From positions 1 to 64,000 of the forward strand of contig JASBSN010000066.1 in NCBI GenBank assembly GCA_030148915.1: a stretch of 64,000 nt of DNA, read 5' to 3'. The stretch comes from Thiogranum sp. (lineage in GTDB: Bacteria; Pseudomonadota; Gammaproteobacteria; DSM-19610). The notes under the pieces were generated by a model. The model did not search any database, was not told the DNA's origin, and saw only the letters and a list, made by a program, of their open reading frames with translations. This document shows, in pieces, positions 55,404 through 64,000 of the stretch. Position 1 is the first letter of the stretch. The number at the start of each line of letters is the position of its first letter. Position numbers and translations under genes: made by a program.

Positions 55404-56186
55404 GTGAACAGACTGACCCGCGGCTGCGGCCGGCTCATCGCCGTACTGGCCTGTCTCCTGTGCACTCAGCAGGCCGCCCGCGCGGATCTGTTTGGCGGTT
55501 TGTTCGCCGCCAGTAAACCGCTTCATGTCGAGGTGGCCGATCCCTATATCGAGCTGCACACCGGCGCCGGTCGCGGTTACCCGGTGTTTCACGTCGAGGA
55601 ACGCGGCGCCTGGATCGAGATACTCAAGCGCAAGACAGACTGGTTCAAGGTGCGTACCGCACGCGGCAAACAGGGCTGGGTGGCCCGCGCCCAACTGGAG
55701 CGTACACTGACACCGCTTGGTACACCGATGCAGATCGCCGAGGCCACGCAAAAGCAATTCGCCTTTCACCGCTGGGAGGCCGGCGCCATCGGCGGTGATT
55801 TCGAAGGCGCCGATGTGATGTCCATTTACGGCGGATTTTCGTTGACGCCCAAGTTTTCCCTGGAGCTGTCCTGGTCGAAGATATTCGCGCGCTTTTCCTC
55901 GGGCGAAATGGCCGACGCCAGTCTCAACATCCACCCCTTTCCGGAATGGCGCTTTTCACCGTTTTTCGCCCTCGGCACCGGCGTGATAAATTCCAACCCC
56001 GACACCACACTGGTACAGGAGTCCGATCGCACCGATCAGTTGGCTCACGTCGGCCTTGGTCTGCGGGTCTATCTCACGCGACGCTTCATTTTCCGCGTCC
56101 AATACAAGAACTATGTGATATTTCAGAGTACGGACGACAATCAGGAGATCAACGAATGGAAAGCAGGATTTGCCGTATTTTTCTGA
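55404..56186 (+). CDS. SH3-domain protein with outer-membrane beta-barrel-like C-terminus
   Basis: A 260-residue exported protein. A signal peptide (residues 1-28) is followed by a bacterial SH3 domain (about 38-98: YIELHTGAGRGYPVF, then WFKVRTARGKQGWVAR) and a beta-rich C-terminal region ending in phenylalanine (AVFF), as in outer-membrane barrels. It starts with GTG 55404. It overlaps the next barrel gene by 31 bases. The SH3 part may bind peptidoglycan or a partner. Confidence 0.82.
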   Translation: MNRLTRGCGRLIAVLACLLCTQQAARADLFGGLFAASKPLHVEVADPYIELHTGAGRGYPVFHVEERGAWIEILKRKTDWFKVRTARGKQGWVARAQLERTLTPLGTPMQIAEATQKQFAFHRWEAGAIGGDFEGADVMSIYGGFSLTPKFSLELSWSKIFARFSSGEMADASLNIHPFPEWRFSPFFALGTGVINSNPDTTLVQESDRTDQLAHVGLGLRVYLTRRFIFRVQYKNYVIFQSTDDNQEINEWKAGFAVFF

Positions 56187-56806
56187 GTTGCTGCCTGTGG
56201 CCGGCGCTGGCACCACTGGCCCTACCGCTGAGCGCCGATGCCGCAGACCCCGAACAGGTGGTCCGGCCAGAGATACAACGGCGTGACATAAATCAGGCCG
56301 ATATCGACACCGAGGACTTCGAAATCGGCGGCTTTTTCGGCGTCATGAACGTCGAGGACTTCGGCACCAACCCGGTGTATGGCCTGCGCCTGAGCTACCA
56401 TGTGACGGAAAATCTGTTCACCGAGGCGGCTTACGGGCATACCAACACCAGCGAAACCAGCTTCGAGCGGCTCAGCGGCTCGGCGCAACTGTTGAGCGGC
56501 GATGATCGCAAACTGGACTACCTCAACCTGTCGCTCGGCTACAACCTGCTGCCCGGCGAGGCGTTTTTCGGCACCCGATACGCCTTCACATCCGACTTCT
56601 ACCTGATCGCCGGAGCCGGGGGCACGCGCTTCGCCGGCGAGGACAATTTCACCTGGAACTTCGGCTTCGGCTACAAGCTGCTGCTCAACGACTGGCTGGC
56701 GCTGCGCATCGATGCCCGTGACCATATCTTCAGTCTCGATCTGTTGGGAGACTCTCAGACCAACCACAATCTGGAGTTCACCGGCGGCGTCTCGTTGTTT
56801 TTCTGA
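56156..56806 (+). CDS. Outer-membrane beta-barrel protein
   Basis: A 216-residue exported protein: a signal peptide (about residues 1-29), then alternating beta strands of a small barrel ending in SLFF. ATG 56156 has AGGAG eight bases upstream and lies inside the end of the SH3-domain gene, so the two are translationally linked. The barrel parts of the two are similar in style (both adjust to a FFALG/GAGG-type loop), which suggests related folds. Function unknown. Confidence 0.8.
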   Translation: MESRICRIFLSCCLWPALAPLALPLSADAADPEQVVRPEIQRRDINQADIDTEDFEIGGFFGVMNVEDFGTNPVYGLRLSYHVTENLFTEAAYGHTNTSETSFERLSGSAQLLSGDDRKLDYLNLSLGYNLLPGEAFFGTRYAFTSDFYLIAGAGGTRFAGEDNFTWNFGFGYKLLLNDWLALRIDARDHIFSLDLLGDSQTNHNLEFTGGVSLFF

Positions 56807-56917
56807 ACTGTGAACCGGTTCGCGTATTCACGCCTGCCCCTTGCCGACAACCCGCAGGCCATACTGAGCCCCTCTCCCCGGGGCTGCGGCAGAACAGACT
56901 TACAGGAGACAACTACG

Positions 56918-57424
56918 ATGAAACTTGCCCATATCACCCCCCGGCTTTACCTGCTCGGTCTGTTGGTGTTTATCATCAGTATCGCGGCGACAGCCGACAT
57001 CACGCCGGGCGTGGCACCGGATTTCGCGTTGAAAAGCGCCAGTGGTGAAAACCTGCGCCTGAGCGAACACCGCGGCGAAGTCGTGATGATTAATTTTTGG
57101 GCCTCATGGTGCGGGCCTTGCCGCGAGGAAATGCCGCTACTGGAGGAGCTCTACCACCAGTATCAGCCGATGGGATTCACCGTCCTGGGTGTAAACGTCG
57201 AGGAAGATTCCAGCAAGGCGCGACAAATGCTGCAAGACATCCCGGTGAATTTTCCGGTACTCTTCGACAACAAGAGCACCGTCAGCAAGCTGTATGACGT
57301 AGTGGCCATGCCGAGCACCGTACTGGTGGATCGCGACGGCAATGTCCGCTACCTGCACCGCGGCTATAAACCGGGGTACGAAGAGACCTACCAGCAACAG
57401 GTGCGCGCACTGATCAGGGAATGA
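56918..57424 (+). CDS. TlpA/ResA-type thioredoxin-fold protein
   Basis: A 168-residue exported thiol-disulfide protein with an N-terminal helix (residues about 9-27) and the active site Trp64-Cys-Gly-Pro-Cys68 in INFWASWCGPCREEMP. ATG 56918 has AGGAG eight bases upstream. In the envelope it could keep heme-binding cysteines reduced for c-type cytochrome assembly, in line with the many CxxCH proteins nearby. It overlaps the next gene by 4 bases. Confidence 0.93.
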   Translation: MKLAHITPRLYLLGLLVFIISIAATADITPGVAPDFALKSASGENLRLSEHRGEVVMINFWASWCGPCREEMPLLEELYHQYQPMGFTVLGVNVEEDSSKARQMLQDIPVNFPVLFDNKSTVSKLYDVVAMPSTVLVDRDGNVRYLHRGYKPGYEETYQQQVRALIRE

Positions 57425-57654
57425 ATGTGAAACTCGCCAGCCAACTAGTATTGCCACTGCTCCTGCTGCTGCTCGGCGGCTGCAGCGGCGTCGAGCCCTG
57501 GGTCAAACCGTACCAGCGGGCCCATCTCGCCGACCCGATCATGAGCTTCAGCCGCGATCCGGTCTCCGACAGTTTTCACAGCCATGTCTACCAGGTCAGG
57601 GAAGGCGCCCGCGGAGCGGAAGGCGGACATGGGGGCGGCTGTGGGTGTAACTAA
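57421..57654 (+). CDS. DUF4266-family small lipoprotein
   Basis: A 77-residue lipoprotein with lipobox LGGC (Cys21), the conserved VKPYQRAHLADPIM segment and a glycine/cysteine-rich end GGGCGCN. These are the marks of DUF4266, which regularly travels with DUF3570, TlpA and ApbE. It overlaps tlpA by 4 bases and DUF3570 by 26 bases. Confidence 0.88.
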   Translation: MNVKLASQLVLPLLLLLLGGCSGVEPWVKPYQRAHLADPIMSFSRDPVSDSFHSHVYQVREGARGAEGGHGGGCGCN

Positions 57655-58828
57655 ACATTTAAACCTTAGTCGATCTATCGGACTCAGCTTCGCATTCCTA
57701 CTGTCTGCACCCCTTGCATTGCTGCTGAGCACACGACCGCTGGATGCCGGCGTTCTTGCCGAAGATCGCGCCGACGCGCTCTACCACTCCTATGATGGCG
57801 GCGGGGTGGAAGTGACCGGCCCGTCTATCCTGGTGCGTAAGGGGGACAATAAAAATTTTTCCGGCACGCTCAATTACTATGTTGACAGTATTTCCAGCGC
57901 CTCGGTGGATGTCATCACCCAGGGCAGCCCCTACAGCGAGCAACGCACTCAGTGGTCGGGCAGTGTCGACTACCTGCACGCTGACACCACCATGACCGCC
58001 GGCTACACCTACAGCAACGAAAGTGATTACCAGGCCAACACCTATGATTTCAGCATCAGCCAGAGTATGTTCGGCGAACTGACCACCGTAACACTCGGCT
58101 ATTCACGCGGCTTTGATGATATCTCCAGCAACGTCGACGCCAGCATCAACGAAAGCGCCGACCACCAGAACTACCACGCCTCGCTGTCACAGATACTGAC
58201 AAAAAATCTGCTGCTGAGCCTGAACTACGACGTAATCACCGACGAGGGATTTTTGCGCAACCCCTATCGGAAGGTTTATGTCCTGGACGACTTCAACGAC
58301 CCCAATAGCCTGGCCAATTTCAATACCGCCGAAATCTATCCCAACACCCGCACCAGCAACGCGGTGTCGGCAAACTTTCTTTACTATCTACCCTATCGTG
58401 CCGCGTTGAAATTCGGTTACCGGTATTATGTTGACGACTGGAACATCACCGCCCACAGCGTGGACCTCCGCTACACTCACCCCCTCAGCAATCGTTGGCT
58501 GGTCGACGTTGGCGCCCGCTACTACCAGCAAACGCACGCGGATTTTTACGCCGACGTGTTCGATCGCCCCGATCAGCAGAACTTCATGGCGCGCGACAAA
58601 GAGCTGAGCGAATTCAAGGATTACACCCTGGGTTTCGGCCTAACCTACAGCCTGCTGAAAAAATCCTATGGCTTTATAGACAAAGCCACTGTCAATTTCC
58701 GCTACGACCACGTCTGGTTCAAATATGACGACTTCTCCGATGTCAGAGCCGGCGGTCCGCCGTCGCAGGCGCCGCTGTATGAGTTCGATGCCGACCTCAT
58801 GCAGCTTTTCGCCTCTATCTGGTACTGA
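57629..58828 (+). CDS. DUF3570-family outer-membrane beta-barrel protein
   Basis: A 399-residue exported protein: signal peptide (about residues 10-40), a DALYHSYDGGGVEVTGPSIL lead segment and many alternating beta strands ending in IWY, fitting an outer-membrane barrel of the DUF3570 family. ATG 57629 has GGAAGG about five bases upstream. It ends 14 bases before apbE. Function unknown; neighbours suggest envelope redox chemistry. Confidence 0.87.
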   Translation: MGAAVGVTKHLNLSRSIGLSFAFLLSAPLALLLSTRPLDAGVLAEDRADALYHSYDGGGVEVTGPSILVRKGDNKNFSGTLNYYVDSISSASVDVITQGSPYSEQRTQWSGSVDYLHADTTMTAGYTYSNESDYQANTYDFSISQSMFGELTTVTLGYSRGFDDISSNVDASINESADHQNYHASLSQILTKNLLLSLNYDVITDEGFLRNPYRKVYVLDDFNDPNSLANFNTAEIYPNTRTSNAVSANFLYYLPYRAALKFGYRYYVDDWNITAHSVDLRYTHPLSNRWLVDVGARYYQQTHADFYADVFDRPDQQNFMARDKELSEFKDYTLGFGLTYSLLKKSYGFIDKATVNFRYDHVWFKYDDFSDVRAGGPPSQAPLYEFDADLMQLFASIWY

Positions 58829-58842
58829 GGGAAGCCACGGCC

Positions 58843-59865
58843 GTGTCTGGCGCGACACTGTTTCCCGCCCTGGCGCTGCTGTTGACCACCTGCATCGCCC
58901 ATGCCGGCTGGTTGCACAAGGACGCCGACATCATGGGCACCCGTATCAGCGTCGAACTGTTCCACGACGATCCGGCCGTGGCCCGTCGGGGCGTCGACGC
59001 GGTGTTCGAAGAAATGCATCGCATCGACCGCGACATGAGCCCCTGGATCGCTACCAGCGAGCTGTCAAGGCTGAATCGCGAAGCCGCACAGCATCCCGTG
59101 GCGGTCAGCGATGAACTTTTCGAGCTGATCCGTACCTCCGTGCACTATTCGCGGTTGACCCACGGGGCCTTCGACATCACCTTTGCCAGTGTCGGTTTTC
59201 TCTACGATTATCGAAAAGGCGTACACCCCGACGAGCCGGAACGTCGGGCGGCGACCGAGCTGATCAACTATCGCAATCTGGTCCTGCAAGCGCAGGGGCA
59301 TACCATCGCTTACAGCAAGCCCGGTGTACGCATCGACCTGGGCGGTATCGCCAAGGGCTACGCGGTCGATCGCAGTATCCGCCTGCTGCAGGCGCTTGGC
59401 ATCCATCAGGCGCTGGTGACAGCGGGCGGTGACAGCCGTATGATCGGCGAGCGCTGGAAGGGTCGACCCTGGAATATCGGCGTGCGCGATCCGCGCGACG
59501 AGCACAAACTGGTCGCCGTCATCCCGCTGGAAAATGTCGCCGTGTCGACCTCCGGCGATTATGAGCGGTTTTTCGAAGAAGACGGCATTCGCTACCACCA
59601 TATCATCAACCCCGCCTCGGGTGACTCAGCACGCGGAATGCACAGCGCCACGCTGATCGGCCCGGACGCCACCACTACCGATGCGCTGTCGACCAGCGTT
59701 TTCGTACTCGGCGTCGAGCGCGGCCTGGCGCTGGTCAACAGCCTGCCGAATATCGACGCGATCCTGGTCGATGCGCAGGGTCATCTGCATTACTCCGAAG
59801 GCCTGCTGGCGGCGGATCGCGGCGAGGACATCGTCAAAACTCCGGCGACTCCCGCTGCGCGGTGA
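58843..59865 (+). CDS. apbE: FAD:protein FMN transferase (ApbE family)
   Basis: A 340-residue exported enzyme (signal ends AHA near residue 21) that attaches FMN to threonine or serine of envelope proteins. Landmarks are MGTRISVELF, DITFASVGFLYDY, IDLGGIAKGYAVDRS, AGGDSRMIG and the C-terminal TTTDALSTSVFVLG. It starts with GTG 58843. No standard target motif (Asp-x-x-Ser/Thr-Gly-Ala-Thr/Ser) was found in the visible neighbours, so its substrate is not settled. Confidence 0.94.
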   Translation: MSGATLFPALALLLTTCIAHAGWLHKDADIMGTRISVELFHDDPAVARRGVDAVFEEMHRIDRDMSPWIATSELSRLNREAAQHPVAVSDELFELIRTSVHYSRLTHGAFDITFASVGFLYDYRKGVHPDEPERRAATELINYRNLVLQAQGHTIAYSKPGVRIDLGGIAKGYAVDRSIRLLQALGIHQALVTAGGDSRMIGERWKGRPWNIGVRDPRDEHKLVAVIPLENVAVSTSGDYERFFEEDGIRYHHIINPASGDSARGMHSATLIGPDATTTDALSTSVFVLGVERGLALVNSLPNIDAILVDAQGHLHYSEGLLAADRGEDIVKTPATPAAR

Positions 59866-60174
59866 GCCGGAAGCGGCGGTATTTCCGTCGCGAAACCTCT
59901 CACGCCGCAACCGTCTGTCGCCAAATCACCACGCTTTACCCGGACGATTCGCCGCAAATGCCGCCGTTCAGCGGCCACCACCGGATTTCCGCTGCGTGGC
60001 ACAGAGATTGCCTTGGTTGTGGATGAAAAGGCCCGACGGCACGCCGTCGCGCGGGCGTGTATACCGATTTGTGAGCCGCCTCACGCTTTGGCTGTGAAAG
60101 GCGTTCGGGTATCGCACCGCCTCTGCCGATGATACTAGAACGTGCTGTCACCACCCGTCGCCGCAGGAGAGCGT
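59866..60174. other. Intergenic region after apbE
   Basis: About 309 bases without a supported gene. It contains one short perfect hairpin (CGACGGC-AC-GCCGTCG, 60034-60049) with no T run. No convincing promoter hexamers were identified. It may separate the apbE group from the TPR group. Confidence 0.5.
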
Positions 60175-60702
60175 ATGCGCAGCTTATACACAGGATTGCT
60201 GGTTGGACTGCTGATCTGGCCGCTGCTGCCCGCGGCAGCCGAACCGGCCAGCGACCCGGACGCCGGCATTCAGGAAAATGTACAGACCCTCAAGCAACAG
60301 GTATTGGAGCTCAACCGGGACCTGTTCATGCTCGAGGAGGAATTGTTGTTCCCCTCCAACACTCAGGTTTCGGTGTTCGTTTCCATGGACGTCGGTAAAT
60401 TCTTTCAGCTCGATTCGGTTCAACTTAAGATCGATGGCAAGGAAGTGGCGGATTATCTCTACACGCCACGTGAAATCGATGCCCTGATCCGCGGCGGCGT
60501 GCAACGCCTGCATATCGGCAATCTGCGCAACGGCGAACACGAACTGGTGGCGTTTTTCACCGGCAAGGGCCCGAAGGGGCGCGACTATCGCCGGGGCGCC
60601 ACCACGACCATCAGCAAAGGACTTGGTCCCAAGTATGTCGAGCTGAAGATCGTCGACCGGAGCAGTAACTACCAGCCCGAATTCGCCGTCAAGGAGTGGT
60701 AA
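60175..60702 (+). CDS. Exported coiled-coil protein of unknown function
   Basis: A 175-residue protein with a signal peptide (residues 1-22), a coiled-coil segment (about 33-58, VQTLKQQVLELNRDLFMLEE) and a beta-rich domain. ATG 60175 has AGGAG five bases upstream. Its stop overlaps the start of the next TPR gene (TAATG). It contains DYRRGATT at 137-144, close to but not matching the ApbE target motif. I do not recognise a named family. Confidence 0.75.
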   Translation: MRSLYTGLLVGLLIWPLLPAAAEPASDPDAGIQENVQTLKQQVLELNRDLFMLEEELLFPSNTQVSVFVSMDVGKFFQLDSVQLKIDGKEVADYLYTPREIDALIRGGVQRLHIGNLRNGEHELVAFFTGKGPKGRDYRRGATTTISKGLGPKYVELKIVDRSSNYQPEFAVKEW

Positions 60703-62558
60703 TGGCACCGCGCAGACTGCTGGTCTTTGCACTATGGCTGGCGGCCGTCGCCGTCGCTGGCACTGCCGCAGCGGGAAAGCCGCGACAGGTGCTGGATCTC
60801 GACTATGGCGAAGTGCTGTTCCATTTCTACCAGGAAGACTATTTCACCGCCATCACGCATCTGATGGCGGCTCAGCAGCACAATCGTCTGCCCCATCATC
60901 GCCAGGACGCTGAAATGCTGATGGGGGGTCTGCAACTGTCTTACGGCATGCTCGATCTGGCACAGGCCCGGTTCCATCGCCTGCTGGACGCCGATCCCGA
61001 CAGCGAGCTGCACGAGCGCGTCTGGTATTACCTGACCAAAATCAACTATCAGCGCGGCCACTACCGCAAAGCCTACGCCACCCTGCAAGAGACCGGCGCC
61101 CCTGAGGACAAAGCATTGAGCGCTGAACTGGCGCTACTGGGGGCCAATATCAACATGGCCCTCGGCAATGACCGCGCGGCGGCCGACTCATTGAAAACGG
61201 TGCGCGCCCCGGAAGGCTGGAAAGAATATCTACACATCAACCGTGGCATCGCTCTGCTACGCGCCGGCGACATCGAACAAGGCCGGCAGCTGTTGGACGC
61301 GCTGGGCCAACAACCGGCCGCCAGCGAAGAACTGCGCGCCTTGCGCGACCGGGCCAATCTGGGGCTGGGCTATCAGCTGCTGCGCAATGGAGATAGCACC
61401 GCGGCGCGCCAATACCTCAACCGCGTCCGCCTGCAAGGGCCGTTTGTACAAGCCGCGCTGCTGGGTGCGGGCTGGGCGGATGCCGAAGGGGGTGACTTCC
61501 AGCAGGCGCTGACGCCCTGGATGGCGTTGCTGAAAATCAGCGGTCACCAGCCGGCGGCGCAGGAAGCGCGGTTGGCCGTGCCCTATGCACTGGCGCAAAT
61601 GGGCGACGGCAAACGGGCCGTGGCGTTCTACGAGCAGGCGCTCAGTTACTACGACAGTGAGCAGCAGCAAGTCGAGGCGGCCATCGAAAGCGCGCGCAGC
61701 GGCACCCTGATCGCGCTGCTGAGCCAGGCCGATACCGGCATATCCGGTGGCTGGCTGCATGAGAACCCGACTCTGGAAGGGGTACCGTCCGGCCGTTACC
61801 TGGTGGACGTTCTCTCCGGTAACAACTTCCAGGAGTCGTTGAAGGACTACCGGGACCTAGGCTATCTGTCCGACGCCTTGGGCAACTGGCTGGACAAGAC
61901 CGCGCTTTATCACGACATGGTCGACGCCCGCCGATTGGCCTATCAACAACGCGCGCCGAAAATTCGCGCACGCCTGGAAAAGCACGAGACGGCCCTGTTG
62001 CAACAGCGCTGGCAACACTATCAGGCGCAGATCGCCGCCGCGCGCGCACCGAGCGCGCCTATCAAACTCGCCAACACCGCCGAAAAACATCAATGGCGAC
62101 GCCTGCAGAACCTGCAGCGCCGATTGGCGACCCTGCCCGACGAACCGCGCTACCAGCGGCTGCGCGAAAGAGCCGAGTGGCTGCGCGGCGTGTTGTCCTG
62201 GCGGCTGCAGTCCGATTATCAGGCGCGCTGGTGGGAGAGCCACAAACAATTGCGCGGGATCGAACCACTGTTGCATGAGGCCGCCGCGCGACACGCCAAC
62301 ATCGTCAAGGCGTTGCACAGCGCAAAGGCCGGATTCGACGGCTACGACCGGCGCATCGAAGCATTACGCGGGCGCATCCTCGCGCTGTTGCCGCGTATAG
62401 AAGCGGCCCGCGGCGCTTCCGGCCAGCACCTGCAACGGCTGGCCCTCGGCGAACTGGAAACCCGCAAGCAGCGCCTGAGCAGCTATCGCAGCCAGGCACG
62501 GTTCGCGCTGGCGCGCAGCTATGACCAGTTGGCGCGCAACCCACAAGTGCTGCCGTGA
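60702..62558 (+). CDS. Exported TPR-repeat protein
   Basis: A 618-residue protein with a signal peptide (about residues 1-24) and a long helical body of TPR-like repeats (about 30-310), then a charged, coiled-coil-rich half (about 390-600). ATG 60702 has AAGGAG five bases upstream; GTG 60696 is the alternative. It is probably a periplasmic scaffold. It overlaps the next gene as GTGA. Confidence 0.82.
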   Translation: MAPRRLLVFALWLAAVAVAGTAAAGKPRQVLDLDYGEVLFHFYQEDYFTAITHLMAAQQHNRLPHHRQDAEMLMGGLQLSYGMLDLAQARFHRLLDADPDSELHERVWYYLTKINYQRGHYRKAYATLQETGAPEDKALSAELALLGANINMALGNDRAAADSLKTVRAPEGWKEYLHINRGIALLRAGDIEQGRQLLDALGQQPAASEELRALRDRANLGLGYQLLRNGDSTAARQYLNRVRLQGPFVQAALLGAGWADAEGGDFQQALTPWMALLKISGHQPAAQEARLAVPYALAQMGDGKRAVAFYEQALSYYDSEQQQVEAAIESARSGTLIALLSQADTGISGGWLHENPTLEGVPSGRYLVDVLSGNNFQESLKDYRDLGYLSDALGNWLDKTALYHDMVDARRLAYQQRAPKIRARLEKHETALLQQRWQHYQAQIAAARAPSAPIKLANTAEKHQWRRLQNLQRRLATLPDEPRYQRLRERAEWLRGVLSWRLQSDYQARWWESHKQLRGIEPLLHEAAARHANIVKALHSAKAGFDGYDRRIEALRGRILALLPRIEAARGASGQHLQRLALGELETRKQRLSSYRSQARFALARSYDQLARNPQVLP

Positions 62559-64000
62559 GAGCGCACTTAGTCACCTTCTGCCTCGCCCTGGAGCTGACTG
62601 GCTGCGGATCGGTCAGCGGCCTGGGCGATTACAACCAGCAAACGGTGGGCTCTTTGTACGCAACGCCATTACCGCCCGCGCAACCCAGCACCGTGGCCAA
62701 AAACCGTCTCACCGCCATCCGCCACTACCAGGCGTTTCTCGAAGAGTCTCCGGACAGCGGGTTTGTACCGGAAGCCCTGCGGCGTCTCGCCGACTTGAAC
62801 CTGGAGATCGAGCAAGAGGCCCTGGCCGAGGGCCAGCCGCCGCCGGGGTCCTCGCGCGCCGCACAGTTGTATGCTGAGCTGCTCGAGCGCTTTCCCGATA
62901 CACCCCACAGCGACACCGCACTCTACCAACTGGCGCGGGCCCGCGAGCAAAGCGGTGACACCGCACCGGCGATGGCGGCGTTGACCCGATTTACCAGCCA
63001 ATATCGCGACAGCGACAGGTATGACGAGGCCCAGTTCCGCCGCGGCGAATACCTGTTTGTGCGCCGTGACTACGCCCAGGCCGAAGCGGCCTACCAGGCG
63101 GTCATCGCGCAAGGGCCCGGCTCCGAGTTCCACCAGCAGGCCTTGTACAAAATCGGCTGGGCGCGCTTCAAGCAAAACCACTATCGCGCTGCCCTGGATG
63201 CCTTTACACAACTTCTGGACCAGACCATCGGCGACCAGGACGGCGCCGAGCTATCCGGGTCACTGAGCCGCAGCGAGCGCGAGCGCATCGACGACACCTT
63301 GCGCGCCGTGAGCCTGAGCTTTTCCTATCTCGGTGAAGCCACCGGCGTGCGCGAGTACTACGCGCGCCAAGGCGCACGCACTTATGAACCGCTGGTGTAT
63401 GCCCGTCTGGCGGCGCTGCACTTGGCCAAAGAGCGGTTTACAGATGCCGCCGAAACCTACGCTCTGTTTGCCGCCACCCACCCGCAGCACCGCGAAGCGC
63501 CGCTGTTCCAGTCGCGCGTCATCGATGTCTATAAACAGGCCGGCTTCAGCGACCGGGTGCTGGAAGAAAAACAGGCGTTCATCGAGCGTTATCAACCCGC
63601 AGCGGCCTACTGGCAGCAGCATGATCCGGCCCAATCGCCCGAAATACTGGCCCAGGTACAGCGGCATCTGCGCGATGTCGCCCGACACTTCCACGCCCTG
63701 GCCCAGGCGCAGAACAAGGCGCGCGCTTACGCCCAGGCGGGCCACTGGTATCAGCTGTACCTGCGGGCGTTTGCGCACACTGAGCAAGCGCCCTATATGA
63801 ACTTCCTTTACGCCGAACTACTGAGCGGCGCCGGACAACACGGCCTGGCCGCGGCGCAGTACGAGCGCACCGCCTATGAATACGGCAATCACACGCGGGC
63901 GGGGGAAGCCGGATATGCCGCGTTATTGGCCTATGCCAAGCACGAGAACGACCTGCAGGGCGCCGCCAAAGCGCAGTGGCACCGCGCCGGTATCGCCAGC
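62555..64000 (+). CDS. TPR-repeat lipoprotein, partial
   Basis: The first 482 codons of a lipoprotein that runs off the right edge. It starts at GTG 62555, overlapping the previous stop. A short signal ends at lipobox LTGC (Cys17). The body is a chain of TPR-like helical repeats (for example YAELLERFPDTPHSDTALYQ and FRRGEYLFVRRDYAQAEAAY). It forms a pair with the preceding TPR protein and likely belongs to one envelope complex with it. Confidence 0.85.
   Translation, partial: MRAHLVTFCLALELTGCGSVSGLGDYNQQTVGSLYATPLPPAQPSTVAKNRLTAIRHYQAFLEESPDSGFVPEALRRLADLNLEIEQEALAEGQPPPGSSRAAQLYAELLERFPDTPHSDTALYQLARAREQSGDTAPAMAALTRFTSQYRDSDRYDEAQFRRGEYLFVRRDYAQAEAAYQAVIAQGPGSEFHQQALYKIGWARFKQNHYRAALDAFTQLLDQTIGDQDGAELSGSLSRSERERIDDTLRAVSLSFSYLGEATGVREYYARQGARTYEPLVYARLAALHLAKERFTDAAETYALFAATHPQHREAPLFQSRVIDVYKQAGFSDRVLEEKQAFIERYQPAAAYWQQHDPAQSPEILAQVQRHLRDVARHFHALAQAQNKARAYAQAGHWYQLYLRAFAHTEQAPYMNFLYAELLSGAGQHGLAAAQYERTAYEYGNHTRAGEAGYAALLAYAKHENDLQGAAKAQWHRAGIAS

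Noticed and set aside
60034-60049. Perfect short hairpin as apbE terminator
   Set aside because: No T run on either side and it is 170 bases after the stop, so a rho-independent terminator is not supported.
1-64000. CRISPR arrays, tRNA or rRNA genes, prophage
   Set aside because: No regularly spaced direct repeats, cloverleaf-forming segments with CCA-type ends, rRNA sequence or phage genes were recognised on either strand.

Overview
The window is chromosomal DNA of a GC-rich gammaproteobacterium. Supporting signs are a ccoNOQP-ccoGHI cluster, a bioBFHCD operon that uses BioH, the UbiU/UbiV/UbiT proteins for oxygen-independent ubiquinone synthesis, and a coxBA-ctaG-coxC cluster. I cannot name the genus. 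There is no rRNA, tRNA, CRISPR array, phage or complete insertion sequence. The gene content describes a respiratory organism that switches between oxygen-rich and oxygen-poor conditions and carries an elaborate cell surface.

Layout. (1) 1-7063, minus strand: the cbb3 oxidase operon ccoNOQP with its assembly genes ccoG, ccoH and ccoI (ccoI runs off the left edge). (2) 7348-11934, plus strand: an FNR/Anr-type box followed by two radical SAM genes, ubiU, ubiV and a TauD-type dioxygenase. (3) 11943-28996: a surface-glycan region. It holds a minus-strand operon for a sialic-acid-like nonulosonate (neuB, SDR, aldehyde dehydrogenase, neuA, full-length transketolase, two tandem surface-carbohydrate proteins, sulfotransferase), plus a sialidase-like protein, a KdsC-type phosphatase, glycosyltransferases, a sugar O-methyltransferase, an LpxL-type acyltransferase and an O-antigen ligase. 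(4) 29003-30118: ubiT in an apparent operon with a cysteine-rich LuxR-type regulator. (5) 30305-32326: two paralogous glycosyltransferase-like genes behind a second FNR-type box set in a long palindrome. (6) 32408-40025: the caa3 oxidase cluster (ctaB, SCO-like, SURF1, DUF2909, coxC, ctaG, a 36-residue protein, coxA, coxB, DUF2244), with no ctaA in the window. (7) 40379-46481: a Sel1 protein, bioDCHFB, a membrane protein leading the biotin operon, a BirA-type operator and comF. (8) 46623-64000: an envelope redox locus. Three minus-strand exported proteins (Tat substrate, di-heme LamG lipoprotein, mono-heme protein) diverge from a plus-strand series: HzsA-related di-heme lipoprotein, SH3/barrel protein, outer-membrane barrel, TlpA thioredoxin, DUF4266, DUF3570 barrel, ApbE flavin transferase, a small exported protein and two TPR proteins.

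How the parts fit. Regions 1, 2, 4 and 6 form one respiratory theme: a high-affinity oxidase, a lower-affinity oxidase, and a quinone route that works without oxygen, with two FNR-type sites that could coordinate them. Regions 3 and 5 build and decorate an acidic surface glycan. Region 8 is the best candidate for an undescribed system: exported c-type hemes, a flavinylation enzyme, a thioredoxin and outer-membrane barrels are encoded together around a palindromic candidate operator, and its substrate is unknown.
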